48,271 bases of DNA from Bacteroidota bacterium (lineage in GTDB: Bacteria > Bacteroidota > Bacteroidia > Bacteroidales > JAAUTT01), in contig JAEYWD010000030.1 of the NCBI GenBank assembly GCA_023429135.1, positions 1 to 48,271 on the forward strand, given 5' to 3'. Below the pieces are notes generated by a model. It saw only the letters and a list, made by a program, of their open reading frames with translations, had not been told where the DNA came from and ran no database searches. Of this stretch, positions 19,059-27,822 are shown one piece after another (position 1 is the stretch's first letter; each line of letters begins with the position of its first letter). Position numbers and translations under genes: made by a program.

Positions 19059-19089
19059 TTGAATTACATGCACTATTTTATTATTTTTG
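19059..19089 (+). promoter_or_regulatory. Predicted Bacteroidota promoter for the AraC-type regulator
   Basis: A TTG (19059-19061) and a TATTTTTG box (19082-19089, consensus TAnnTTTG) are separated by 20 bases and lie 20 bases before the start codon. The same 114-base gap must also hold the MFS promoter on the other strand, where TATTTTCG about 40 bases upstream is a weaker match. Confidence 0.5.
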
Positions 19090-19108
19090 AAACAAAACTC
19101 AGATAACA

Positions 19109-19987
19109 ATGCGCAAACGCGATGGATTTAACAATCAGCTTGCAATAGTATTGCCTCCGCATATTCAAACCGAATTGAAAGAAAATCCATTGACAAAATT
19201 ACTATTCGTTACCGATATTGGATTTTATCCGTCCGCAATGTATCATTACCGGGAAAGAGCCGAGGGGTGTGAACAAAATATTCTTATTTTCTGCACCGAT
19301 GGAAACGGTTGGATTGAAGCCAACGGATCCGTCAAAAAGATAAACAAGGACACGTTCCTGATTATTCCTGCCGGACTGCGCCATAAATATGGTGCCGACA
19401 ATTCCAGTCCATGGACTATTTACTGGTTTCATTTCACCGGCTTACAAGCTGCCGGTTTTTGCAGCGACAGTTTGACTGTTTTCAATATAAACAGTGGTGA
19501 AAACACACGAAACGACCGCCGGATAAGACTTTTCGAAGAAATATACCAAACCCTGTCGATGGGTTATAGCAAGGAAAATCTGGAATATTCGTCCATTTGC
19601 CTGTGGTATTTGCTGGGATCGTTCAATTATCTTCCACAGTTTGAACGCATGCGCACTTTTCAGCAAACCGATGTAATCGAAAAAAGCATCCTTTACATGC
19701 ATGAACACCTGAATGAAACCATCAATCTTCAGGATCTGGCAACACACTGCGGCTATTCCATCTCTCACTTTTCGGCTATATTCAGAAAAAAAACAACCCG
19801 TTCACCTATTGAATATTTCCTCGACCTGAAGATGCAAAACGCCTGTCAGCAACTCGACTTCACCAATAAAAGAATAAAGGAAATTGCTACCGACCTTGCC
19901 TTTGGCGACCAGTTTTATTTTTCGCGGCTATTCAAACGAATTATAGGTGTTTCACCAGTGGAATACAGAAATAAGAAGAAAGGGTGA
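19109..19987 (+). CDS. AraC-family transcriptional regulator
   Basis: A 292-aa protein. Residues about 15-175 form a cupin-like sensor domain (FCTDGNGWIEANG, FLIIPAGLRHKYGADN, TIYWFHFTG), as in sugar-responsive AraC/RhaS relatives. Residues about 190-290 hold the two helix-turn-helix motifs: LQDLATHCGYSISHFSAIFR and IKEIATDLAFGDQFYFSRLF followed by GVSPVEYR. It is divergent from the MFS porter and adjacent to the GH2-GH35-DUF5107 operon, so it very probably activates these genes when its sugar is bound. It converges tail to tail with the HAD gene, with only 36 bases between them. Confidence 0.92.
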   Translation: MRKRDGFNNQLAIVLPPHIQTELKENPLTKLLFVTDIGFYPSAMYHYRERAEGCEQNILIFCTDGNGWIEANGSVKKINKDTFLIIPAGLRHKYGADNSSPWTIYWFHFTGLQAAGFCSDSLTVFNINSGENTRNDRRIRLFEEIYQTLSMGYSKENLEYSSICLWYLLGSFNYLPQFERMRTFQQTDVIEKSILYMHEHLNETINLQDLATHCGYSISHFSAIFRKKTTRSPIEYFLDLKMQNACQQLDFTNKRIKEIATDLAFGDQFYFSRLFKRIIGVSPVEYRNKKKG

Positions 19988-20023
19988 TATATTTTCCCGG
20001 AGTGGTAAAAAACTCTTTTTAAA

Positions 20024-20668
20024 CTACCAGCTTATTGCTTCATCAGGTGCATATTTGAGCGTTGGAGCAATCCAATCAGCTTTACGCAGTTGTTCCGGAG
20101 TGAAGCTGGTGGTTAAGCCAAGACACCGGGCACCGGCAGCTTTTGCAGCTTCCACACCATTGATAGCATCCTCGACCACGAGGCATTCGGTTGGACCAAA
20201 ACCAAGTTTCCGGGCAGCAATTATAAAGATATCGGGAAAAGGCTTTTTACGTTCAACCTCCAGCCCATTTACAGTTGTATCGAAAGTCTCTGACGACAAC
20301 CCTATTTCGCGTAGATTAATATCCATTTTTACCTTATCGGCGCTGGTGGCTACGGCAATTTTAAGTCCTCTTTGTTTACACTTAGATATAAACTCAATCA
20401 CTCCTTCAAGAGGCTGAAGCCGTCCATGGGTAATACTTTCGTATATCTCATACGTACGGGCCTTCATCGCATGAATATCGCCAACAACATTGTATTTTTC
20501 GGCAACACCGCCAATATAACGATCCTCACCCGTGCCGACAAAAGGAACAAAATCTTCAGGCTGCGCTTCAACACCTCTTTCTTTAAACATGGCGATGGCT
20601 GCTTCACAAATAAACTCTTCCGAATCTACCAACACGCCGTCCATATCGAACAAAACAGCTTTTATCAT
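20024..20668 (-). CDS. HAD-IA hydrolase, beta-phosphoglucomutase-like / sugar phosphatase
   Basis: A 214-aa cytosolic protein. FDMDGVLVDSE at 7-17 supplies the nucleophile D8 and the acid/base D10, and the helical cap that follows (about 16-85) contains FVPFVGTGEDRY. Motif II is VATSADK, and motif III/IV is KPFPDIFIIAA with VVEDAINGVEAAKAAG. This subgroup comprises sugar phosphatases and beta-phosphoglucomutases; I cannot tell which. It is the last gene of the minus-strand series, 47 bases after GH97, so it may process a phosphorylated product of the same glycan. Confidence 0.85.
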   Translation of the reverse strand: MIKAVLFDMDGVLVDSEEFICEAAIAMFKERGVEAQPEDFVPFVGTGEDRYIGGVAEKYNVVGDIHAMKARTYEIYESITHGRLQPLEGVIEFISKCKQRGLKIAVATSADKVKMDINLREIGLSSETFDTTVNGLEVERKKPFPDIFIIAARKLGFGPTECLVVEDAINGVEAAKAAGARCLGLTTSFTPEQLRKADWIAPTLKYAPDEAISW

Positions 20669-20714
20669 TTTAAAATTTTATAACGGATGTAAAACTACCT
20701 GAAATACAAAAACT

Positions 20715-22631
20715 TTACATCCTGGTGATCAGCAAACATGCTCCCCCGCCTGCCGCAAGTTTTACCGACACCTTATCTGCCGGTTTCAATATTTTTGATT
20801 CGGTTTTCAAAACCTCGCGATTGGTTAGATAATGAGCGTTTTCACCATCCTGAATAATGGCAACCTTGTACTTTCCTTTTCCTAAAAAGCTAAGCGGAAT
20901 AACCAGTTCCCGCGGCGATTCGTTGGTTGCAGCACCAACAAGCCAATTCCCATCGCTGGCCTGACGGGCCATTACAATGTATTCGCCAATTTCACCTGAC
21001 AATGTTTTACTTTCCAACCATGGCATTTTCTGAGACGCAATAAACTTTAGCAAGTCAGGGTACTTTCGGTAGAATTCAGGAATATCGGGGATAATAGTTG
21101 CTCCTGAAAAAACAATGAGCGTACGTGCCGCTTCCGACACCAAAGTGGAGGGTACCGGCTGATTTTCGTCGACACGGGTAGTTTTTCCCTGACGGAGATC
21201 GAACATACCGTTATTCATATCGATTGGACCAGCCACCATATTGACAAAAACACTTGTCACAAAAGTTGATGGCACAAAAACGCGATGAGCATCAAGCTGA
21301 GCATGGCAGAATTCCCGGGTAACTGCATTGGGAAAAGTGCGCAGTTGCCCATAAGGATGAACCGGCCCGTCGTGAAAATCGCAAAGCAGGTGATTCTGTG
21401 CACACAACTCAGTGATTTTCTTTGTCCAGACATTCTTTTCGGCAGGTGTCCCCCTCATAAAACCATATTTGATTCCGGCGGCACCCCAATCACCATATTG
21501 TTTAAGCGTTTCTTCTATTGGAAACTTGCGACCACCTACATCATTCAGATAAAGCCAAATTCCAATGCCTTTTTCTTTGCCGTACTGAATTAATTTACGG
21601 ACATCGCTGGCTTTATCACCCTTTACCGGATCAGACGCAGCCTGATGCTCTGGGCCATACCAGTTGGCATCCAAAACAAGATAGCGGATGTTATTTTCAG
21701 CGGCGAAGTCAACCATCCGAATCCATGACGGATAATTCATACCATAGGTGAAACTGTCAACTATGGCACCATCAATGCGCCAATCCCAAACAGCAACTCC
21801 AGGTTTTACCCATGAAAAATCGCCCTTTGGTTCAGGGTTCAAAAGCTCAATCAGATGCGAATCGACCAGTGTGCCAGGAGTTTTCCCACAAAGAATAACA
21901 CGCCAGGCCGAAAAATAACCAGCTTCCAGCTTTCCGGGCTTTGAAGTAACAGCAAAAGCAGTATTCCCTTTTTGAGATTGAAGAACCAACGGATCACCAG
22001 TCTCCAGATATGCCTCATGAATGGCAAGATACAGGTCATTGGATGCTTGCACCGTCATTACTGGAAAACGCTTTCCATTGCTTTCGGAAAGTTTTTCAGG
22101 ACCAATATTGGCATTTTCGCCATTGTAAAACCATGCAGTGTAGTCGCCACCAAATCGAAATTCAGTAAGTTCGGATACTTCAGTCCAGACATTCTTCTCT
22201 TCAGCAGGAATTTTATATCTGAAGCCTATTCCATCATTGTAAACCCGGGTTTCAATAAGCAGGTGTTTAATTCCATCAGATCCGGATCCCTCCAGCTCCA
22301 GGTTCAATTCATTGTATTCATCCTTTACAACAGAGCGCTTTCCCCAGACAGGTTTCCATGCCGAATTAACTGCATTACGATCTGATTTCTTTATAACCCA
22401 ACCTGATGATGGTACCTGTTCCGTTTTCCCGCCGGCAAATCCAAGTGGGGAATTCTCAATAATTGTCTTCTTCCAGGCACTTAACGAATAAGTTAAAGAT
22501 CCATTATTACTCAGTTTTAGTGTAAAAGACAGATTCCCGTCAGGCGATTGCACGGATGTTACCTGTTGAGATGAATTATTTTGAAAAGAGTTCAAAACAA
22601 TGAAAAGAAGGACCAAATAAGAGTGTTTCAT
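20715..22631 (-). CDS. Glycoside hydrolase family 97, atypical active site
   Basis: A 638-aa exported protein (signal peptide about 1-22). It has the GH97 order: an N-terminal beta-sandwich starting QSPDGNLSFTLKL, a barrel (about 280-530) with YLVLDANWYG and GIKYGFM at 386-392, DFHDGPVHPYG at 418-428 and RTFPNAVTRE at 431-440, then a C-terminal beta domain. Retaining GH97 enzymes usually carry an Asp in a KVDF strand. Here that strand reads KYGF, and the HEPxRP-like segment of inverting SusB-type enzymes reads HDGPVHP. It therefore belongs to neither textbook group, and its mechanism is open. Natural substrates of the family are alpha-glucosides and alpha-galactosides. It follows CstA by 69 bases on the same strand. 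Confidence 0.82.
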   Translation of the reverse strand: MKHSYLVLLFIVLNSFQNNSSQQVTSVQSPDGNLSFTLKLSNNGSLTYSLSAWKKTIIENSPLGFAGGKTEQVPSSGWVIKKSDRNAVNSAWKPVWGKRSVVKDEYNELNLELEGSGSDGIKHLLIETRVYNDGIGFRYKIPAEEKNVWTEVSELTEFRFGGDYTAWFYNGENANIGPEKLSESNGKRFPVMTVQASNDLYLAIHEAYLETGDPLVLQSQKGNTAFAVTSKPGKLEAGYFSAWRVILCGKTPGTLVDSHLIELLNPEPKGDFSWVKPGVAVWDWRIDGAIVDSFTYGMNYPSWIRMVDFAAENNIRYLVLDANWYGPEHQAASDPVKGDKASDVRKLIQYGKEKGIGIWLYLNDVGGRKFPIEETLKQYGDWGAAGIKYGFMRGTPAEKNVWTKKITELCAQNHLLCDFHDGPVHPYGQLRTFPNAVTREFCHAQLDAHRVFVPSTFVTSVFVNMVAGPIDMNNGMFDLRQGKTTRVDENQPVPSTLVSEAARTLIVFSGATIIPDIPEFYRKYPDLLKFIASQKMPWLESKTLSGEIGEYIVMARQASDGNWLVGAATNESPRELVIPLSFLGKGKYKVAIIQDGENAHYLTNREVLKTESKILKPADKVSVKLAAGGGACLLITRM

Positions 22632-22700
22632 ATTTTTATAAACTTACTTAAGGAGATTAACCAAAAATAATCCTTTCTATTCAATTTATAACAATCTCCC

Positions 22701-24506
22701 CTATACTTTACTCCTGCTCAACCTCACCCACTTCATTCCCGCCTCAGTAATAATTACTACTACACAAACCAGAATTATCAATGTAAGAATTGTATTAATC
22801 GATCCCTGAACACGTGTGGCATCGGCCATCATCTGCGGAATATAAATATTTATAAGATTTTTAATCCCACCTGTTATGGTGGTTACGCCCACAAACGACA
22901 TGGGGATAACGGTGATCCAGATATATTTCAGTTTACCATTATTAATAAGATAGGTAGTTCCAATTGCCAACGCCAAAGTAGCAAGCAACTGGTTGGCAAC
23001 CCCAAACATAGGCCAGATTGTGGACACACTTCCGGTATAAATAAAGTAACCCCAGGCAAAAACCACAACCGCGCTGGTAATAATATTGCCCGGCAGCCAT
23101 TTGGTATTTCCAAAAGGTTTGTAAACCTTACCCAGAGCTTCCTGCATAATAAAACGGGCAATACGGGTTCCGGCATCAACAGTGGTGAGTATAAACAAAG
23201 CTTCGAACATAATGGCAAAATGGTACCAATACGACATGAGTCCTGCCAGACCCGGTATCGACGAAAATATCTGAGCCATGCCCACCGCCAGCGAAACGGC
23301 ACCGCCAGGCCGACCTGCAATATTTTCACCAACTTCGGCAGAGAGTTGTGCCAGATTGGTTTGGGTAAAACCAAGCGCCTGCAACTGCGGTTGAATTTGC
23401 GCAAATTTTTCGGGAGATACATTAATTTGAAAATAATCGAGTGGAAAAAGACTGGTAGCAGCAATCAAAGCCAGGATGCTCACCATGGATTCGGCAAGCA
23501 TGGAACCTGCGGCTACCGGTTTGATATGCGATTCCTTCATAATCATTTTGGGGGTAGTACCCGAACTAACCAGCGCATGAAACCCGGAGATAGCCCCGCA
23601 GGCAATTGTAATAAAAAGATAGGGAAATAAAGTACCGGGAATAATGGGTCCGCCTCCGTGGATAAAAGATGTAAAGTTAGGCATCTTAATATCAGGACTT
23701 ACAGCAATTATGCCAACTGCAAGCATGGCAACCACCCCCAGTTTCATTATGGAACTGAGGTAATCGCGCGGCGACAAAAGAAGCCATACCGGCAGTACCG
23801 ATGCAAAAAAACCGTATCCGGCCAGCAAAATGGTAAGTGTTTTTTTATCGAAGGTAAACCACGATTCAAGCGAAGATCCTGGGATATATTTTCCATAAAT
23901 TACAGCCAGCGAGAGCAGAATTACTCCGATAATGGTTGCTTCAACCGTTTTGCCTTTGCGGAATACAAACATCCATAATCCCATAAAAATTGCAATGGGA
24001 ATGGTCATGGCTATGGTAAAGGTTCCCCAGGAGCTTTCGGCAAGTGCATTTACAACCACAACTCCCAGACCGGCCAGAGCAATTATGAGAATTATAAGGA
24101 CAGCTATTGAAGTGATAATTCCACTGAAAGAACTGATCTGCGCTTTTGCTATTTCGGCGAGCGACTTACCATCGTAACGCACTGATGCGGTAAGTATCAC
24201 AATATCGTGAACAGCGCCAGCCATAACTGCACCAACCAGCAGCCATATAAAACCTGGCATAAAGCCAAACTGTGCTGCCAAAACTGGTCCAACCAAAGGT
24301 CCTGCGCCAGCTATAGCTGCAAAATGATGCCCGAAAACCACCCATTTGGGCATAGGATAATAGTTCTGCTTATCGAACAGGCGTATTGAAGGTGCTTCTA
24401 TACTGTTATTCAGGGTTAAAACCTTTGCTGCTATAAAACTGTAATAAAACCGGTAAGCCAGTGCAAGTACGGCAAGAGCTCCAATCACAAACGGCATTGC
24501 ATTCAT
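22701..24506 (-). CDS. cstA: CstA-family carbon starvation / pyruvate-peptide transporter
   Basis: A 601-aa polytopic inner-membrane protein. Typical CstA segments are present: MPKWVVFGHHFAAIAGAGPL near residues 53-72, GAVMAGAVHDIVILTASVRYDGKS-like sequence near 97-120, LFPYLFITIACGAISGFHAL, and a C-terminal FGVANQLLATLALAIGTTYL block. Relatives (CstA, BtsT/YjiY) import pyruvate or peptides during starvation. It lies between GH97 and an FMN-motif protein on the same strand, with gaps of about 70 bases, so it may share their transcript. It is shorter than E. coli CstA (about 700 aa), as is usual for this order. Confidence 0.88.
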   Translation of the reverse strand: MNAMPFVIGALAVLALAYRFYYSFIAAKVLTLNNSIEAPSIRLFDKQNYYPMPKWVVFGHHFAAIAGAGPLVGPVLAAQFGFMPGFIWLLVGAVMAGAVHDIVILTASVRYDGKSLAEIAKAQISSFSGIITSIAVLIILIIALAGLGVVVVNALAESSWGTFTIAMTIPIAIFMGLWMFVFRKGKTVEATIIGVILLSLAVIYGKYIPGSSLESWFTFDKKTLTILLAGYGFFASVLPVWLLLSPRDYLSSIMKLGVVAMLAVGIIAVSPDIKMPNFTSFIHGGGPIIPGTLFPYLFITIACGAISGFHALVSSGTTPKMIMKESHIKPVAAGSMLAESMVSILALIAATSLFPLDYFQINVSPEKFAQIQPQLQALGFTQTNLAQLSAEVGENIAGRPGGAVSLAVGMAQIFSSIPGLAGLMSYWYHFAIMFEALFILTTVDAGTRIARFIMQEALGKVYKPFGNTKWLPGNIITSAVVVFAWGYFIYTGSVSTIWPMFGVANQLLATLALAIGTTYLINNGKLKYIWITVIPMSFVGVTTITGGIKNLINIYIPQMMADATRVQGSINTILTLIILVCVVVIITEAGMKWVRLSRSKV

Positions 24507-24579
24507 ACATTCACATTTAAATAGTTAGTCGTTTATTTATTTAACCACAAATTCAAAATTTTGTCCGGGTTTGAGTATT

Positions 24580-25707
24580 CTAAATTTTCAATTTCTGTTT
24601 TTCAAATTTTTTAAGCTTTTGTGCCAGCCATTTACCTTTCACAGTAACTCTCATAAGATAAAGGTAAGCATTTAAGGCAACCTGATCATTGCTGTTATCA
24701 AGCAAGATACTAATTTTTCTCAGGTCATCTTCGGCGGAGTTAAATTTCTCTATAGCCGAAAGATACGCACCTGCACTTGCCGGATCGGCATTTATCATGC
24801 AATCTATAATTTTTCGTGCTATTCCTGGCTGGAGATTATCCAGATCTCTGATAAGCTCCATCGCATACTGCCTGATAAAGTAATCATGCTTTTGACTTAG
24901 GCCGAATAACGATTGCTGATAGATGGAATCGGAATACACAGCAAGATAAGATAAAGCCTTTTCAATAACTTTAATATTATCTCCTTCCAGAACATTCATC
25001 AAACGCGGAAGGTAGTGATTTGCATCTGAAGGAAGATGATTCAAAGCCCACAAACGGTCATAATCATTTGACGATGCCAGCAAACTGTCGAGTACAGAAA
25101 AAGTCAAAAAACTTTTTATTTTCAGGTTTATGCTGTCGCGGGTTTCACTGTAAACAAGGTGCCATAAAGTATGAGTCGTATAAGCTGCTTCGGGAACGAT
25201 ATAGGAACTGATATTGGGAGGAGTCGCTCCGCTGATGCCATCGGTTTTAATATTTGTCTGCTTTTTGGGAGTAATTTCTTCGAGCGTATAGTTTACAAGC
25301 AGGGAAAGCGAATCGCTAAGAAGGTTGTGCAAAAGACGATATTCAACCTCGTTAAAAGGAGTATGTTCCTTTTTTGTAAGCTCCTGTGTTGGGTTAAGCT
25401 GATAACCCAAATAGCGGCCGGAAATTGTCCAGTACACCTTTATCCGAAGGGGCCTGCATTCTCCGTCGAGACAAACGCCCGAGATTATGTCGCGGAAAAT
25501 GGCAGCAGGGTTACCGTTTGAGAAGCAGAAATATAAGGTATCGTTGGGAATAGTATCATTAAAACTGACAAAGAACTTAGCCACGCTATCAACCGAACTT
25601 AGTCTGAATGGCTCGTTGAAATACGATCTTCCCCCTTCGGGAAGCCTTCCTGAAGAAAAAACCAGGAGGCAGATCAGTAAATTAACTATTCTTTGGGTCG
25701 ATAGCAT
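24580..25707 (-). CDS. Exported protein with FMN-binding-like DGISGAT motif and helical C-terminus
   Basis: The ATG at 25707 is preferred; a longer frame would need a TTG start. It opens with a hydrophobic export segment (MLSTQRIVNLLICLLVF). The middle contains TDGISGATPPNI (about residues 155-166 from this start), resembling the DxISGAT motif at which RnfG/NqrC-type domains attach FMN. The preceding beta-rich stretch with paired Cys (CLDGEC) may be the rest of that fold. The C-terminal 180 residues are helical, with repeated DYDRLWALNHL/DYFIRQYAMELI-type units resembling HEAT repeats. I cannot name the family. It is adjacent to cstA, with a family-A repeat just upstream of its start. Confidence 0.7.
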   Translation of the reverse strand: MLSTQRIVNLLICLLVFSSGRLPEGGRSYFNEPFRLSSVDSVAKFFVSFNDTIPNDTLYFCFSNGNPAAIFRDIISGVCLDGECRPLRIKVYWTISGRYLGYQLNPTQELTKKEHTPFNEVEYRLLHNLLSDSLSLLVNYTLEEITPKKQTNIKTDGISGATPPNISSYIVPEAAYTTHTLWHLVYSETRDSINLKIKSFLTFSVLDSLLASSNDYDRLWALNHLPSDANHYLPRLMNVLEGDNIKVIEKALSYLAVYSDSIYQQSLFGLSQKHDYFIRQYAMELIRDLDNLQPGIARKIIDCMINADPASAGAYLSAIEKFNSAEDDLRKISILLDNSNDQVALNAYLYLMRVTVKGKWLAQKLKKFEKQKLKI

Positions 25708-25755
25708 TTTAACAGTTATTCTAAAATTAATCAATGGCTTTTATTAACTGCATTA

Positions 25756-25860
25756 CCATTGCGCCGATTTTAATTTCTTACCTTCACTGAACATTTTACC
25801 ACGTCGCAAAAATCAATCGTTTGAATACCCGGGGCGCCGCTTCGCTTTGCCCCGGGCTGA
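25756..25860. repeat. Dispersed palindromic repeat, family A, copy 3
   Basis: It shares TTGCGCCGAT, CCACGTCGC, GTTTGAATACCC and a GC hairpin (CCCGGGGC/GCCCCGGG around CGCTTCGCT) with the copies at 7841 and 8449. It sits between the FAD oxidoreductase stop and the FMN-motif gene start, so it may separate two transcripts. Confidence 0.75.
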
Positions 25861-25893
25861 ATTATCCAAGGCCTTCAGCCTTTTAATTACCTT

Positions 25894-27759
25894 TTAATGA
25901 TCCTTCTTTGCTCCTTCCAGCAGAGTTCCACCGAGATTATAATTCTGAATATCCGGAAGGTCACTTCTGCCAGTACCTTTTGCCATCAGCCCTTTAAGTT
26001 CATCCAGATGCTTTTCGTAAACTCCACGGGGTAAAACCTGGTTATTTTTACAAACGGATGCAGCCATGCCAACCACTTCGCCCATCATGCCTGTTGTACG
26101 CATAACCCGAACAGTACCAAGCGCCACATGTGTAACACTAATATTGCGTCCGGCCATAAACAGATTTTCGATGTTGCGCGAATACAAACAACGGTAAGGA
26201 ATTGGGTATGGATAAATGGTTTTATGTTTGGCTATCGATAAAAATTCATTTCCCGGAAAGTGCTGGGTATTCTTAGGATCGGGGTAATGCAGGTCGATGG
26301 TCCATGAAGTTGGGGCAGTACCATCAGGATAAATAATTTTTTCGGTCAGATCCTGTTCCTTTAGAATAAAATCGCCAATCAGCCTCCTCGATTCGCGTTT
26401 ACCAGCAACATAGGCAACCCACTTTAATTCACTCTTGGCATAATTACCGGAAACCGAGGAATGGTTTTTCAGAAAAGCCCAGTTGGAAAAGACAACAAGC
26501 AAACCATAATCTCTGATCCGCTCAAAATCTTTGATCTGGTCGTACTGCATTCCGGTTTCCCAGGTCCATTCGCCCATTTTTACCTTTTGGGCACTGCTTT
26601 CGTTAAAAGGCAAAGCCCAGGCAATATCGGGGAATTTTGTCGGCTGTGAGGCTTCTTCAGAATACCACTGAACCGATGAGCCCATGGTCATTTTATCTTT
26701 TTGATCAGGAGCGGTAACTTCGTTAAACTCACTTTTACTTTCGCGTCCCATCATAAAATCGGCACCGGCAAGTGCGCCAATTGTGCCGTCCCCTGTACAG
26801 TCGGCAAACAGCGGTGCCGAAAACGAAAGTTCCTTTGCATTTTCGGTGTTAGCAGCAATAACTGATGTGATTTTGTTGCCATTTTTGTTAACTGCAAAAG
26901 CGCGATAGTTCAGAAAAAGGGTGATATTCTTCTCCCCTTTCACCGCATCGAATTTCTTCTGATCTTCGTAATACGACGCTGGTTGAGCATTTCCACCCTT
27001 TTCAGGGCCAATTTCGTTCACAAGATTTCCAAGAGCAGGATATGGTTCCAGATTGATTCTTCCGCCTAAATGCACACGCACTTCTGAACTGTTATTACCG
27101 CCAAGAACAGGACGATCGTGAATCAGCGCCACTTTCAGTCCAAGACGGGCTGCAGAAATAGCAGCACATACCCCGGCAATACCACCGCCTACAACAACCA
27201 GATCGTATTTTCCGGCATCTTCAGGAGTCTGAGGTAAACCCAAAGCCAGCTTCCTGAAAGCAGCAAGCCCTGCCAAATCGTTAGCCGGTTTAAACTTAGC
27301 ATCAGTTGTGAAATAAATAGCGTCGCACCTGCCGTTAAAACCGGTAAGATCGTGCAGGGCCAAAGTATTTTCACCTTTATTAACCTTAACAGCACCACCA
27401 TATTGCCAGTTCCATCCGGTACTTTGTGTACCAAAAACAGGCAACAAAGCTTTCCCGTTTACCAGAACCTGAAATTTACCAGGAGCATCTTTATCGGTCC
27501 AATAGCCAGCCCAATTGCGGGTACGTACAAAAACATGATAAGTACCACTTTTCGTGAAATTAACACGGGTGGTGGCATCGGCTACAGGATTCCCAAGACC
27601 GTGGGCCATCAGAAACGATGAACCCATCAGGTCCATAAACTGCTGGTCGACAACCCAGCCACCTTTTATGGTAAAACTCTCGGCTTCGACAAGAACCTGG
27701 GACTTCCCGGGAAAGTAACTAATAACGGCTAAGAAAAATACTAAGAAACTCTTTTTCAT
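25894..27759 (-). CDS. Exported FAD-dependent oxidoreductase with N-terminal beta-sandwich domain
   Basis: A 621-aa protein with a signal peptide ending near GKSQ (about residue 20). Residues about 21-155 form a carbohydrate-module-like or golvesin-type beta domain (YHVFVRTRNWAGYW, FQVLVNG). Residues about 185-610 form an FAD_oxidored-type flavoprotein: dinucleotide motif VVVGGGIAGVCAA at 188-200, LGGNNSSEVRVHLGG, DCTGDGTIGALAGADF, and a C-terminal NLFMAGRNISVTHVALGTVR. Relatives are often annotated as xanthan-lyase-like flavoproteins; the reaction is unknown. Because it is exported and follows SusC, SusD and the duplicated lipoprotein on the same strand (63-base gap), oxidation of a glycan or released sugar in the periplasm is a reasonable inference. 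Confidence 0.85.
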   Translation of the reverse strand: MKKSFLVFFLAVISYFPGKSQVLVEAESFTIKGGWVVDQQFMDLMGSSFLMAHGLGNPVADATTRVNFTKSGTYHVFVRTRNWAGYWTDKDAPGKFQVLVNGKALLPVFGTQSTGWNWQYGGAVKVNKGENTLALHDLTGFNGRCDAIYFTTDAKFKPANDLAGLAAFRKLALGLPQTPEDAGKYDLVVVGGGIAGVCAAISAARLGLKVALIHDRPVLGGNNSSEVRVHLGGRINLEPYPALGNLVNEIGPEKGGNAQPASYYEDQKKFDAVKGEKNITLFLNYRAFAVNKNGNKITSVIAANTENAKELSFSAPLFADCTGDGTIGALAGADFMMGRESKSEFNEVTAPDQKDKMTMGSSVQWYSEEASQPTKFPDIAWALPFNESSAQKVKMGEWTWETGMQYDQIKDFERIRDYGLLVVFSNWAFLKNHSSVSGNYAKSELKWVAYVAGKRESRRLIGDFILKEQDLTEKIIYPDGTAPTSWTIDLHYPDPKNTQHFPGNEFLSIAKHKTIYPYPIPYRCLYSRNIENLFMAGRNISVTHVALGTVRVMRTTGMMGEVVGMAASVCKNNQVLPRGVYEKHLDELKGLMAKGTGRSDLPDIQNYNLGGTLLEGAKKDH

Positions 27760-27822
27760 ACTAAATCGTAATTAAAGTGATTAAGCTAATACAAGTTTAA
27801 CAACCAATATTGAGAATTCAAA

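Noticed and set aside
22928..23464. Second minus-strand frame within cstA
   Set aside because: It overlaps conserved CstA membrane segments in another frame. Its Trp/Arg/Leu-rich composition is typical of out-of-frame membrane-protein DNA.
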